Shown here: positions 16,362-25,845 of the stretch, in pieces
Position numbering within the stretch: position 1 is the stretch's first letter
Layout: each line of letters starts with the position of its first letter
The notes under the pieces: generated by a model
What the model was told of the DNA's origin: nothing
What the model saw: only the letters and a program-made list of their open reading frames with translations
Database searches by the model: none
Position numbers and translations under genes: made by a program
Source of the DNA: Gemmatimonadota bacterium
GTDB lineage: Bacteria; Gemmatimonadota; Gemmatimonadetes; Gemmatimonadales; Gemmatimonadaceae
Direction: 5' to 3'
Assembly (NCBI GenBank): GCA_021324775.1
Contig: JAJPIM010000043.1
Location: 1 to 64,000 of the forward strand
Length of the DNA: 64,000 nt

Positions 16362-18137
16362 ATGAGCTTCCATCCCAATGAAGTCGCCAGGCGGGCGCGG
16401 GTCGCGACTGGTGGGCTGGTGGTCGCCTTTGTTCTGCTGCTGGGTGCTTTCTTCCGGACCCAGGTGCTGCAGAACTCGCAGTACGTGTTGCAGAGCGAGA
16501 CCAATCGCCTGCGTGAGGTGCCGCTGCCGGCCCCGCGCGGGATCATCTACGACCGGAACGGCAAAGTCATCGCGGAGAACGTTCCCGGGTACTCCGTGTC
16601 GGTGCTGGCGCCGACCGCGGACTCCCTCCGGGCGATGCTGCACCGGCTGAGCGAGACGATCCCGCTGAGCCCCGACCAGATCGAAGTGGCGGTGCGCCGG
16701 TATCGCCGCGCTCCGAACCGGCCGACCGCCATTCTCGGCGACGCATCGTTCGACATCGTGTCGGTGCTCGAGGAGCACCGCGTCGAGTTTCCGGGGTTGG
16801 TGATCCAATCCGCGCCCAAGCGGCACTATCCGGACGGCGCGGCGGTTGCCGCCTTCGTCGGCTATACCGGTGAAATCACCGAAGGCGAGCTTGCCTCCCG
16901 GTCATACCGCGGATACAAGGCGGGACAGCAGGTCGGAAAGGGCGGCCTGGAGAGAGAATACGAAGACAAACTCCGCGGCAAGGAAGGCATCCGGTTCGTG
17001 GAAGTCGACGCGCGCGGCCGGGTGGTCCGCGAGGCCGGCGCACGCGAGGACCTGCTGCCCGAGGGTGCTCCACCCCTCTACACGAACATCGATCTCGATC
17101 TGCAGCGCTACATGGTGTCCCTGTTCGGCGATTCGCTCCAGGGGGGCGCGATCGCCCTCGATCCGGTCACGGGCGAAGTGCTGGCGCTGCACAGCGCGCC
17201 CACCTTCGATCCGAACCGCTTCATCGGTGGCATCCCGGCCGACTACTGGCGTGAGTTGAACACCGATCCGCGTCGCCCGCTGTACAACAAAGTGATTCAA
17301 GGCCGGTATCCGCCCGGCTCGACGTGGAAGCTGGCGACCGCGACGTGGGCGATCGAGAACGGGATCGTGACCCTCGACGATGTGATGCCGACACCGTGCA
17401 CGGGCGGATACCAGTTCGGCAACCGGTATTTCCACGACTGGGACCCGCACGGACACGGCAGCATTACGCTGGCCAAGGCGATCGAAGTCTCGTGCGAGGT
17501 CTACTTCTACCAGCTCGGACTGAAGATCGGGATCACGCGGCTCGTGGCGGGCGGCGTCGCGCTCGGATTCCGCGAGCGGACGGGGATCGACCTCCCCAAC
17601 GAATCCACGCCGTTGTTTCCGTATTCCGAGGACTACTACAACAAACGGTTCGGCCCGCACGGGTGGAACACGTCTGTCGTGCTCAATCTCGCGACCGGGC
17701 AGGGAGAGAACTCGCAGACGGTCGCCAGCATGGCGCGGTTCTACACGGCGCTGGCGACCGACGGCGAAGCGGTTCGCCCGTCGATCGTCCGCCGCACGCA
17801 GCCGCAGCGGACGCGCCTGTTCCAACTGACGGACGCGCAGATGTCGGGATTGCGCCGCGCGCTCACCGGCGTGGTCTCGGCGGGCGGGACCGCGGCGGCC
17901 TCGCATGTCGAGGGTCTCGTCATCGCGGGCAAGACCGGCACGGCGCAGAACACCGAAGACCAGACCAAGAACCACGCGTGGTTCGTGGGGTTCGCGCCCG
18001 CCGACCATCCCAGGATCGTCGTCGCGGTGCTCCTGGAACTCGGCGGGCACGGCGGCCACGCTGCCCGCCTCGCGTCGGCGATCATGGCGCGCTACCTCAA
18101 GGCGACCCCGGTGTCTATCCCACCGACGACGGGTTGA
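16362..18137 (+). CDS. mrdA: penicillin-binding protein 2 (elongasome transpeptidase)
   Basis: PBP2 crosslinks peptidoglycan during cell elongation as partner of RodA. The 591-residue product has one N-terminal membrane helix (about 15-31), a dimerisation domain with RGIIYDRNGKVIA, and a transpeptidase domain with SxxK (Ser320-Thr-Trp-Lys323 in PPGSTWK) and KTG (524-526, AGKTGTAQN). The second motif reads Ser377-Cys-Glu where PBP2 usually has Ser-x-Asp/Asn, a notable substitution. It lies 78 bases after mreD, and rodA begins on the next base after its stop. The ATG at 16362 is the last of five reiterated ATGs. Confidence 0.94.
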   Translation: MSFHPNEVARRARVATGGLVVAFVLLLGAFFRTQVLQNSQYVLQSETNRLREVPLPAPRGIIYDRNGKVIAENVPGYSVSVLAPTADSLRAMLHRLSETIPLSPDQIEVAVRRYRRAPNRPTAILGDASFDIVSVLEEHRVEFPGLVIQSAPKRHYPDGAAVAAFVGYTGEITEGELASRSYRGYKAGQQVGKGGLEREYEDKLRGKEGIRFVEVDARGRVVREAGAREDLLPEGAPPLYTNIDLDLQRYMVSLFGDSLQGGAIALDPVTGEVLALHSAPTFDPNRFIGGIPADYWRELNTDPRRPLYNKVIQGRYPPGSTWKLATATWAIENGIVTLDDVMPTPCTGGYQFGNRYFHDWDPHGHGSITLAKAIEVSCEVYFYQLGLKIGITRLVAGGVALGFRERTGIDLPNESTPLFPYSEDYYNKRFGPHGWNTSVVLNLATGQGENSQTVASMARFYTALATDGEAVRPSIVRRTQPQRTRLFQLTDAQMSGLRRALTGVVSAGGTAAASHVEGLVIAGKTGTAQNTEDQTKNHAWFVGFAPADHPRIVVAVLLELGGHGGHAARLASAIMARYLKATPVSIPPTTG

Positions 18138-19394
18138 ATGCGAGTCGAGCGCAAGGCAATCCCCGACTTTCCGCTGGCGGCCGTCGCGCTGTTGCTGTCG
18201 GTGTACGGCATCCTGATGGTCTACTCAGCCGGCCAGACCGACGTGCCGACGGTCGTCGCGCGGCTGTACAAATCACAGATCATCTGGCTCGGCGTGTCGC
18301 TCGTCGGCGCGTTCGCGATCAGCCGCGCATCCGTGCGGTTTCTCGAATGGGCGGCGTGGCCCGCGTATCTGGGGACGCTGGTGGTGCTCGCGTCGCTCTT
18401 CGTACTCGGCAGCGGCGCCGGCGACGCGGCGAGCTCCAAGAGTTGGCTGACGATCGGCGGGCATCGCATCGGCCAGCCGTCCGAGCTGGCGAAGATCACG
18501 GTCGTGCTGATGCTCGCCCGTGTACTCGCGAGCGTCCGCGAGCCGCCAAAGTTGCTCGTCGAGTTGTGGCGCCCCGCCGTGGTTGTCGGCGTGCCGATGG
18601 TGCTGATCCTGGCCGCGGGGGACCTGGGCAGCTCGATCGTGTTCGTGGGGATTCTCTTCGCGATGTTGTTCTGGGCCGGCGTGCCGTGGCTCACGCTCGT
18701 CCTCCTCGCGAGCCCGATCGTGAGCCTCATCGGCGCTTCGAGCACGTGGGTGTGGGGAGCGTGGTTCTTCCTGCTGATCGTGCTCGTCTGGCGGTACCGG
18801 CCATACCTGATCGAGGGCATCGGCGTCGTCCTCGCCAACGTCTTCATGGGCATCATTGCCCCCATAATCTGGGACCACAAGCTCAAGGCCTACCAGCGAC
18901 AGCGCCTGCTGGTGTTTCTGGACCCGTCGAGCGACCCGCGCGCGTCAGGGTATCACGTGATCCAGTCGCAGGTCGCCATCGGCTCCGGCGGGTGGCTCGG
19001 CAAGGGCTTCACAATGGGTACCCAGAAGCGGCTCGCGTTCCTGCCGGCCCAGCATACCGACTTCATCTTTTCGGTGGTAGGCGAGGAGCTGGGGTTCATC
19101 GGCGTCGCGCTGGCGCTGTCTCTGTTCCTGGTCTTGTTCCTTCGTTCGGTGCGGATCGCGACCCGGGCCAACGACTCGTTCAGCAGCCTGGTCGCTTTCG
19201 GGCTCGCGGCAAGCTGGTTCGTGCACGTGGGCGAGAATGTGGGGATGACGCTCAACCTGATGCCGATCACGGGGATTCCGCTCCCGTTCTTCAGCTACGG
19301 CGGCTCGTTCATGCTGGCTAGCTGGCTGGCCGTGGGAATCCTGCTCCGGATCTCCAGCGAAGGGCGGGGGCGGGCCGATACACTGGCGATCTGA
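18138..19394 (+). CDS. rodA: peptidoglycan polymerase RodA (SEDS family)
   Basis: RodA is the SEDS glycosyltransferase that polymerises lipid II in the elongasome. The 418-residue product has about ten membrane helices, and the SEDS signatures SSKSWLTIGG, QPSELAKITVVLMLA, the loop KAYQRQRLLVFLDP, QSQVAIGSGGWLGKGF, LPAQHTDFIFSVVGEELGF and PITGIPLPFFSYGGS. The ATG follows the mrdA stop directly with no gap (TGAATG), consistent with coupled synthesis of the RodA-PBP2 pair. It ends the mre operon; accD starts 24 bases on. Confidence 0.95.
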   Translation: MRVERKAIPDFPLAAVALLLSVYGILMVYSAGQTDVPTVVARLYKSQIIWLGVSLVGAFAISRASVRFLEWAAWPAYLGTLVVLASLFVLGSGAGDAASSKSWLTIGGHRIGQPSELAKITVVLMLARVLASVREPPKLLVELWRPAVVVGVPMVLILAAGDLGSSIVFVGILFAMLFWAGVPWLTLVLLASPIVSLIGASSTWVWGAWFFLLIVLVWRYRPYLIEGIGVVLANVFMGIIAPIIWDHKLKAYQRQRLLVFLDPSSDPRASGYHVIQSQVAIGSGGWLGKGFTMGTQKRLAFLPAQHTDFIFSVVGEELGFIGVALALSLFLVLFLRSVRIATRANDSFSSLVAFGLAASWFVHVGENVGMTLNLMPITGIPLPFFSYGGSFMLASWLAVGILLRISSEGRGRADTLAI

Positions 19395-19418
19395 GCCGCA
19401 GCCGGGCACATTACATCG

Positions 19419-20291
19419 ATGTCCTGGTGGCGCAAGGATAAGAAGCCGCGGCGCCCCCGTCGCGAGAGCGTCGAACGGCTCGAGATCCCGCCGGATGTCT
19501 GGGAGAAGTGCGAGGCCTGCGGCCATACCGATTTGCGGGACAAGTTCGCCCGTAATCTCAATGTCTGCCCGGCGTGCGACTATCACCGCCGGATCCGCGC
19601 GCACGAATACGTCTCGATCCTGCTCGACGAGGGCAGCTCCAAAGAGGTCGACGCGAATCTCCGGTCGACCGACCCGCTGGGGTTCCCCGAATATCCGCAA
19701 CGGCTGAAGAAGGCGTCCGCCGCATCCGGTAGCGGCGACGCGATGCTCGCCGCATCGGGCACGCTCGGCGACATGCCCGTCAACCTCGGCGTCATGGACT
19801 TCGGGTTCATGGGCGGCTCGATGGGGTCCGTCGTCGGCGAAAAGATCGCGCGGCTGGGACAGCGCTCGCTCGAGCGGAAGTACCCGCTCGTACTGGTCTC
19901 GGCGTCCGGCGGCGCGCGGATGCAGGAAGGCGTGCTCTCGCTCATGCAGATGGCCAAGGCGTCGGCCCTCCTGTCGCAGCTCGGCGAGCGGCGGATTCCT
20001 TACGTCTCGATTCTCACGAATCCGACGATGGGCGGAGTGAGCGCGAGTTTCGCCATGCTGGGCGATGCGATACTCGCCGAGCCGGGAGCGGTGATCGGGT
20101 TCGCGGGGCCTCGCGTCATCAAGCAGACGATGGGCCAGGACCTGCCCGAGGGATTTCAGGCCGCGGAGTTTCTGCTCGACCACGGCATCGTGGACGACGT
20201 GGTTCATCGCCGCGATCTGAAGAAGACGGTTGGACAGTTGCTCCGGCATATGAGCGGCAAGCCGGCGCTGACGGGGTGGTCGGCGCCCTGA
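19419..20291 (+). CDS. accD: acetyl-CoA carboxylase carboxyltransferase subunit beta
   Basis: AccD is half of the carboxyltransferase that makes malonyl-CoA for fatty acid synthesis. The 290-residue product has an N-terminal zinc ribbon (Cys31, Cys34, Cys50, Cys53) and the crotonase-fold block with SASGGARMQEGVLSLMQMAK, LTNPTMGGVSASFAMLGD and FAGPRVI. Its length matches E. coli AccD. The partner accA is not in the window. The accD-folC order is common in bacteria. Confidence 0.95.
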   Translation: MSWWRKDKKPRRPRRESVERLEIPPDVWEKCEACGHTDLRDKFARNLNVCPACDYHRRIRAHEYVSILLDEGSSKEVDANLRSTDPLGFPEYPQRLKKASAASGSGDAMLAASGTLGDMPVNLGVMDFGFMGGSMGSVVGEKIARLGQRSLERKYPLVLVSASGGARMQEGVLSLMQMAKASALLSQLGERRIPYVSILTNPTMGGVSASFAMLGDAILAEPGAVIGFAGPRVIKQTMGQDLPEGFQAAEFLLDHGIVDDVVHRRDLKKTVGQLLRHMSGKPALTGWSAP

Positions 20292-20347
20292 GCGCCACAC
20301 GTCCCGCAGGGCACGCCGAGTCCGCAGGCCCCCTGGCGGACAAATCC

Positions 20348-21682
20348 GTGGACATGCCGGGCCGCAAGAGTGCGTATCACGAAGCGCTCGAATATCTGTT
20401 CGCGCGGACGACCGGGAAATGGCGTCTCGGGCTGGAACGGATGGATGCGCTGCTCCGGGCGATCGGCCAGCCACAGGAGTCGCTGCGTGCGTTCCACGTC
20501 GGGGGGACCAACGGGAAGGGAAGCGTCTGCGCGACGCTTGAAGCCATACTCCGCGCGCGCGGGTTCAGGACCGGTTTCTACAGCTCGCCGCACCTGATCG
20601 ATTTTCGCGAGAGGTTTCTGGTCGACGGCGTGCCGATCTCGGAGCACGAGGTGGTGTCCTGGATCGAACGCCGCACCCCACTCGTCGAGCAACTGCACGC
20701 GACATTCTTCGAGGCGACGACGGCGATGGCGTTCGAGCTGTTCGCGCAGGCGGGCCTCGACGTCGCGGTCGTCGAGGTCGGACTCGGTGGGCGGCTCGAT
20801 GCCACGAACATGCTGTCGCCGCTGGTCGCAGGCGTCGCATCCATCGGGATCGACCATGTGGAGTTCCTGGGAAACACCCGGGAGCAGATCGCGTGGGAGA
20901 AAGCCGGCATCTTCAAGCCCGGTCGTCCGGCGGTCATCGGCGAACGCGATCCCGCGATACGGGATCTTCTCGCGCGGTTCGCGCGTGAGGCGGGCGCGGA
21001 CCCCGTGCACGTGGTGACGGACGAGTGCACGATCTCGGACGTCGAGCTTCGCGGCGAGCTTCAGCCGGCCGCCCGCGCCGATCCAGCCGCCGGCTGGGGT
21101 ACCTGGTTCACGCTGGAGCTGGCCGGGGAGCGCGCGCGGCTGCACACCCCGCTCGCGGGCCTGCACCAAGCGGCCAACACCGCGATGGCGCTCGTGATGC
21201 TCGATGCGGCTGGCCCGCCATACGCCACCTCGTTGGCCGGCGCGGGGGCGGCGCTGGTGCAGGTGCACCTGCCGGGGCGGTTCCACCGGTATGGCAAATA
21301 CATCTTCGATGTCGCCCACAATCCGGATGGCGCCTCGGTACTGGCGCAGACCATTGAAGCGATCCGGCCGCCAGCGCCGATCGTGGCCGTCCTGACGGTG
21401 CTGGGGGACAAGGATTGGCGCGGCATCATGGAGCAGTTGTCCCGCGTGGTCTCACAATTCGTGGTGACGACGGCGCCGACGGCGCCGGCCAGCCGGGCAT
21501 GGGACCCCGATGCGGCGCGGGCGTTCGCGGAGTCGCGTGGATGGTCCGTGCGCCTCGAACCGGATTTCGATCGCGCGCTGGCGGACGCCGAGAGAGCGGG
21601 GGCGACGGTGCTGGTCACCGGCTCGTTTCACACCGTAGGCGACGCCATGTCGCGCTTGCAGGCTCCTCCGTTACACACGTAA
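20348..21682 (+). CDS. folC: bifunctional folylpolyglutamate/dihydrofolate synthase
   Basis: FolC adds glutamate to dihydropteroate and folates in the cytoplasm. The product, about 444 residues, has the Mur-ligase type P-loop GGTNGKGSVCATLEAIL, SSPHLIDFRERF, VEVGLGGRLDATN, and the later IGIDHVEFLGNTREQIAWEKAGI and FDVAHNPDGA. The start is uncertain: GTG 20348 has a GGCGGA seven bases upstream, ATG 20354 gives a normal N-terminus, and an in-frame GTG at 20276 would overlap accD by 16 bases. The SPHL/GRLDATN core is complete. Confidence 0.93.
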   Translation: MDMPGRKSAYHEALEYLFARTTGKWRLGLERMDALLRAIGQPQESLRAFHVGGTNGKGSVCATLEAILRARGFRTGFYSSPHLIDFRERFLVDGVPISEHEVVSWIERRTPLVEQLHATFFEATTAMAFELFAQAGLDVAVVEVGLGGRLDATNMLSPLVAGVASIGIDHVEFLGNTREQIAWEKAGIFKPGRPAVIGERDPAIRDLLARFAREAGADPVHVVTDECTISDVELRGELQPAARADPAAGWGTWFTLELAGERARLHTPLAGLHQAANTAMALVMLDAAGPPYATSLAGAGAALVQVHLPGRFHRYGKYIFDVAHNPDGASVLAQTIEAIRPPAPIVAVLTVLGDKDWRGIMEQLSRVVSQFVVTTAPTAPASRAWDPDAARAFAESRGWSVRLEPDFDRALADAERAGATVLVTGSFHTVGDAMSRLQAPPLHT

Positions 21683-21690
21683 GTTCCGTG

Positions 21691-23001
21691 ATGTCGACGG
21701 GAGCACTCCCCGGGTTCCGCGATTTTTATCCACAGGAGTTCGCCGAACGGGCCGCCCTCGCCCGGTCGTGGCGTGACGTTGCGCGCCGGTACGGGTTCAC
21801 CGAGTACGACGGACCCCCTCTCGAACCGACCGAGCTCTATACGAAGAAAAGTGGCGAGGAGATCGTCGGCCAACTGTACGCGTTCACCGACAAGGGTGGC
21901 CGCGCGGTCGCGTTGCGCCCGGAAATGACGCCGACGTTTGCGAGGATGGTAGCCGCGCGCGCGAACACGTTGCCCAAGCCAGTGCGCTGGTTCTCGATTC
22001 CGCAACTGTTCCGCTACGAGCGCCAGCAGCGCGGTCGTTTGCGCGAGCACTTTCAGCTCAACGTCGACATCGTCGGCGAACCCGGTGTCCGTGCAGATGC
22101 GGAGCTCGTGTGCTGCGCGCTCGATGTGATGCGGTCGCTGGGCCTGACGAGCGACGACGTCGTCGCCCGATTCTCCGATCGCCGGGTCCTGAGCCTGATC
22201 CTCCTCAACCATCGCGTGCCGCGTGCGGCGCTGCCCGCCGTGTACGCGGTGCTCGACAAGTTCCACCGCCAGCCTCGCGACGTGTCGGCGGAGAAACTCG
22301 CCGCGGCCGGGCTCACGACGGCGCAGACGGACGCGCTGTTCGCCGACGTGGACACAGTCGCGTCGACGGGAGGCGGAATCTCGCCGGCCACCGGCGATGC
22401 GGCTGAAGACCGTGCCGGCGCGGAGGTGCTGGCGGCGATCGAGCAGTACCAGACCCATATCGGGGCCTTGATGGGGGCACCGGCCCGTGACTGGGTACAA
22501 TGGGATCTGACCATCGTGCGCGGGCTCGCGTATTACACGGGGATCGTGTTCGAGATCTTCGACCGCCGTGGCCAATTGCGAGCGGTGTGCGGCGGCGGGC
22601 GATACGATGGACTTCTCGCTGCCGCTGGCGGACCGGATCTGCCCGGGCTCGGGTTCGGCATGGGGGACGTGGTGCTCACGGAGCTGCTGCGGGATCGGGG
22701 ACTGCTCAAGCCGGACCTCGCGCGCCTCGACTACTGGGTCGCGGCCGACGCGGTTGATGCCGGGAGTGCGCTAGCGGTGGCGTCGATCGCGGGGCAGCTC
22801 CGGCGCGCGGGCCGGTCCGTGGAATACGCGTTTCGGTGGTCGTCGCTCGCGCGGCAGCTCAAAGCGGCATCCACGGCCCACGCCCGGCGCGCCGTCATCG
22901 TCAAACAGGGCGCGGCGGGCAGTGGCGTCGTGACGGTCAAGGATCTCGATACGGGGGACGAGGAAACGGTGCGGCTCGAGTCCTGGATCGCCCAGGCATG
23001 A
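21691..23001 (+). CDS. hisS: histidine--tRNA ligase
   Basis: HisRS is a class II synthetase charging tRNA-His. The 436-residue product has class II motif 2 (RYERQQRGRLREHFQLNVDIVG), the histidine-specific segments LRPEMTPTFARM, RGLAYYTGIVFEIF and GGGRYDGL, motif 3 (GLGFGMGDVVL), and a C-terminal anticodon-binding domain. HisZ is less likely, because the catalytic motifs and C-terminal domain are intact. The ATG at 21691 follows the folC stop by 8 bases; an adjacent GTG at 21688 is an alternative. Confidence 0.93.
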   Translation: MSTGALPGFRDFYPQEFAERAALARSWRDVARRYGFTEYDGPPLEPTELYTKKSGEEIVGQLYAFTDKGGRAVALRPEMTPTFARMVAARANTLPKPVRWFSIPQLFRYERQQRGRLREHFQLNVDIVGEPGVRADAELVCCALDVMRSLGLTSDDVVARFSDRRVLSLILLNHRVPRAALPAVYAVLDKFHRQPRDVSAEKLAAAGLTTAQTDALFADVDTVASTGGGISPATGDAAEDRAGAEVLAAIEQYQTHIGALMGAPARDWVQWDLTIVRGLAYYTGIVFEIFDRRGQLRAVCGGGRYDGLLAAAGGPDLPGLGFGMGDVVLTELLRDRGLLKPDLARLDYWVAADAVDAGSALAVASIAGQLRRAGRSVEYAFRWSSLARQLKAASTAHARRAVIVKQGAAGSGVVTVKDLDTGDEETVRLESWIAQA

Positions 23002-23032
23002 ACCACTCTTCATTGCAATTTACGGTACTGGC

Positions 23033-24490
23033 ATGGCAGACGATCAGAAGCTGACGACGCGAGAAGCGGACTTCGGCGCGTGGTACAATGAGCTCGTGCT
23101 CAAGGCCGAACTCGCGGACTACAGTGCCGTGCGAGGGTGCATGGTAATTCGTCCGAACGGGTACGGGATCTGGGAGCGGTCCCAGCGCGCCCTCGACGAC
23201 ATGTTCAAGGAGACGGGCGTCGAGAATGCGTACTTCCCGCTGTTCATTCCCGAGAGCTATCTGAAGAAGGAGGCGGAGCACGTCGAGGGATTCGCTCCTG
23301 AGACGGCGGTCGTGACCATCGGTGGCGGCAAGACGCTCGAGGAGCCTCTCGTCGTGCGGCCCACGTCGGAGACGATCATCTACTCGAGCTTCGCGAAATG
23401 GGTGCAGAGCTATCGTGACCTCCCCCTCCTGGTCAATCAGTGGTGCAACGTCGTGCGGTGGGAGATGCGCACGCGGCTCTTCCTTCGCACGATGGAGTTC
23501 CTCTGGCAGGAGGGCCATACGGCGCACGCCACGTATGATGAAGCGGAGGCAAAGACCCGGCAGATGCTCGGCATCTATCGCCGCTACATGGAAGAATGGG
23601 GCGCCATGCCCGTGATCACCGGGCGCAAGACCGAGTCGGAGAAGTTCGCCGGGGCCCTCCGGACGTACGCCTGCGAAGCGATGATGCAGGACAACAAAGC
23701 CCTGCAGGCCAACACCTCGCACAACCTCGGGCAGAACTTCTCCAAGGCATTCGGGCTCAGCTTCCAGACGGAGGCAGGGGCCAGCGAGTTCGCATGGAGT
23801 ACGAGCTGGGGTCTCTCGACGCGAGTGATCGGCGGGCTGGTGATGACCCACGGCGATGACATCGGACTTCGCATCCCACCCCGCCTGGCGCCGACCGAGC
23901 TCGTGATCGTGCCCATCTATCGTGCCGAGGAGCAGCGCGCACAGGTGCTGTCGGTCGCGAGCGGGATACGAGCCGAGCTGGCCAAGTCGGCGACGCCGAT
24001 CCGCGTGCGTGTGGATGCCCGCGAGAACATGACGCCAGGGGCGAAGTACTACGACTGGGAGCTGCGTGGCGTGCCGCTTCGCCTGGAGTTGGGGCCCCGG
24101 GATCTGGAGAAGGGCCAGGGCGTCCTGGTTCGCCGCGATACGCGTGAGAAGCGGCCGGTTCCACTCGGCGAACTGGCGCGCACTGCGGCCGATCTTCTGG
24201 TCACGATCCAGCGCGACATGTTCGAGTCGGCGCGGGCACGGCGGGAAGCGCACAGCCTCCGCGGGCCGATCACCTACGATCGGTTCCGCCAGGTAATGGA
24301 CGGCGAGGGTGGATTCGTGTACGCCGGTTGGTGCGGATCCGATGCGTGTGAGTCGGCGATCAAGGATGAGACCAAGGCGACCATTCGCGTGCTGCCGGAC
24401 CCTGAGTTCCGGTCGCCGGAAGCACCCCGTACGTGCATGAAATGTGGCAAGGACGCGACAGCCGAGGCGATGTGGGCGAAGGCGTATTGA
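23033..24490 (+). CDS. proS: proline--tRNA ligase (archaeal/eukaryote-like type)
   Basis: ProRS charges tRNA-Pro. The 485-residue product is of the shorter type without the INS editing insertion. It starts with the typical FGAWYNELVLKAELADYSAVRGCMVIRP and has VRPTSETIIYSSFAKWVQSYRDLPLLVNQW, motif 2 VRWEMRTRLFLRTMEFLWQEGHTAH, and a C-terminal extension with a probable zinc site (Cys pairs in YAGWCGSDACESAI and RTCMKCGKDA) ending in the conserved WAKAY. It is adjacent to hisS (31-bp gap) and almost abuts lysA. Confidence 0.95.
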   Translation: MADDQKLTTREADFGAWYNELVLKAELADYSAVRGCMVIRPNGYGIWERSQRALDDMFKETGVENAYFPLFIPESYLKKEAEHVEGFAPETAVVTIGGGKTLEEPLVVRPTSETIIYSSFAKWVQSYRDLPLLVNQWCNVVRWEMRTRLFLRTMEFLWQEGHTAHATYDEAEAKTRQMLGIYRRYMEEWGAMPVITGRKTESEKFAGALRTYACEAMMQDNKALQANTSHNLGQNFSKAFGLSFQTEAGASEFAWSTSWGLSTRVIGGLVMTHGDDIGLRIPPRLAPTELVIVPIYRAEEQRAQVLSVASGIRAELAKSATPIRVRVDARENMTPGAKYYDWELRGVPLRLELGPRDLEKGQGVLVRRDTREKRPVPLGELARTAADLLVTIQRDMFESARARREAHSLRGPITYDRFRQVMDGEGGFVYAGWCGSDACESAIKDETKATIRVLPDPEFRSPEAPRTCMKCGKDATAEAMWAKAY

Positions 24491-24492
24491 GC

Positions 24493-25845
24493 GTGGCCGC
24501 ATCGAGCCTCGGGAGAGAGGCATCGGCGTCTCCCGGGGGCAGCGTGCCGAAGCGGCCGGCCGGCACCGACACGGTGTTTCCGCGAATGGGCGGAACCGTG
24601 CAGTGCGAAGGGGTGCCGCTGCCGGAGATCGCGGCAGCGGCGGGGACGCCCGTGTACGTCTATAGTACTGCGGGGATCACGAGCCAATACCGCGCGCTCG
24701 ATACCGCATTCAGTGCGGTGCCGCACCGGATCCACTACAGCGTCAAAGCCAACGGCAATCTCGCGATTCTCCGTCTGCTGCGATCGCTGGGTGCCGGGGT
24801 CGACATCGTTTCTGGCGGCGAGCTGTATCGGGCACTGCGGGCCAACTATAGCGGCCGTGATGTCGTATTCAGCGGCGTGGGGAAGACAGCCACCGAAATC
24901 GGCGAGGCGCTGGCGGCCGGCGTGCGGCTCATCAATGCCGAATCAGAAGCCGAGTTGACCATAGTCAACGATGAGGCGTCGCGCGCGGGCGTCGTCGCCG
25001 ATATCGCGCTTCGGGTGAACCCGGAGGTGACGGTCTCCACCCCGCACCCGTACATCAAGACCGGAGAGCGCGGCAACAAGTTCGGGATCGCGTACGACGA
25101 GATCCCGGATGTCGCCCGGCGCGCCAATCGCCTGTCATCCGTGCGAATCCGTGGGCTGGACATGCACCTGGGCTCACAGATCGCCGGCACGGAGCCATAC
25201 CGGGAGGGGATGCAACGACTTCTGGAGTTGTGTCGCATCCTCGCTGCCGATGGGACGGCGCAACTCGAGTACCTCGACGTCGGCGGCGGATTGGCGGTGA
25301 CCTACGAGGGCGAGGACGCGGCCGATCCGGCGGCGCTGGCGGCGGTCGTCGCGCCGGTCCTTCCGCCGGGCGTTACGCTCCTGCTCGAGCCCGGCCGGTA
25401 TCTCGTCGCCAATGCCGGCGTCCTGCTGACTCGGGTCCTTTTTCGCAAGCGGACCGGCGGCAAGACATACATTATTACGGATGCCGGCATGACCGATCTG
25501 CTTCGGCCATCTCACTACAGCGCGTATCACCGGATCGAGCCGGTCAGTGCGCGCGTTGGCGGACAGGACGGGGGTTCAGCCGTAGTCGACGTGGTGGGGC
25601 CCGTGTGTGAGAGTGGTGACTTCTTTGCGCTCGATCGCCGGATGGACGACGTGCAGCCCGGCGATCTGCTGGTCATCTACTCCGCGGGTGCGTATGGATT
25701 CGCCATGGCATCCAACTACAATGCCCGGCCGCGGCCGGCCGAAGTTCTGGTAGATGGGCGACGATTCGCCGTGGTGACGACCCGGGAGTCGTACGAGGAT
25801 CTCGTACGGCACGAGCAGCCGGCCCTCGCGTGGAGGGATGCCTGA
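24493..25845 (+). CDS. lysA: diaminopimelate decarboxylase
   Basis: LysA makes L-lysine from meso-diaminopimelate with PLP. The product, about 450 residues, has the PLP-lysine segment HYSVKANGNLAILRLL, the barrel motif GLDMHLGSQI, phosphate-binding LDVGGGLAV, and the C-terminal catalytic Cys segment GPVCESGDFFA followed by GAYGFAMASNYNARPRPAEVLV. Start uncertain: GTG 24493 lies 2 bases after the proS stop, giving about 30 residues more than typical LysA; ATG 24586 is an alternative. The stop overlaps the next ATG by one base. Confidence 0.93.
   Translation: MAASSLGREASASPGGSVPKRPAGTDTVFPRMGGTVQCEGVPLPEIAAAAGTPVYVYSTAGITSQYRALDTAFSAVPHRIHYSVKANGNLAILRLLRSLGAGVDIVSGGELYRALRANYSGRDVVFSGVGKTATEIGEALAAGVRLINAESEAELTIVNDEASRAGVVADIALRVNPEVTVSTPHPYIKTGERGNKFGIAYDEIPDVARRANRLSSVRIRGLDMHLGSQIAGTEPYREGMQRLLELCRILAADGTAQLEYLDVGGGLAVTYEGEDAADPAALAAVVAPVLPPGVTLLLEPGRYLVANAGVLLTRVLFRKRTGGKTYIITDAGMTDLLRPSHYSAYHRIEPVSARVGGQDGGSAVVDVVGPVCESGDFFALDRRMDDVQPGDLLVIYSAGAYGFAMASNYNARPRPAEVLVDGRRFAVVTTRESYEDLVRHEQPALAWRDA

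Noticed and set aside
17324-19321. 665-codon ORF in another frame across mrdA and rodA
   Set aside because: Arg-rich shadow of two clear genes; no domain and no start context.
18945-20474. 509-codon ORF antisense to rodA, accD and folC
   Set aside because: Shadow ORF produced by high GC at third positions of the real genes.
22937-24523. 528-codon ORF antisense to proS
   Set aside because: Shadow of a complete ProRS gene; no recognisable domain.
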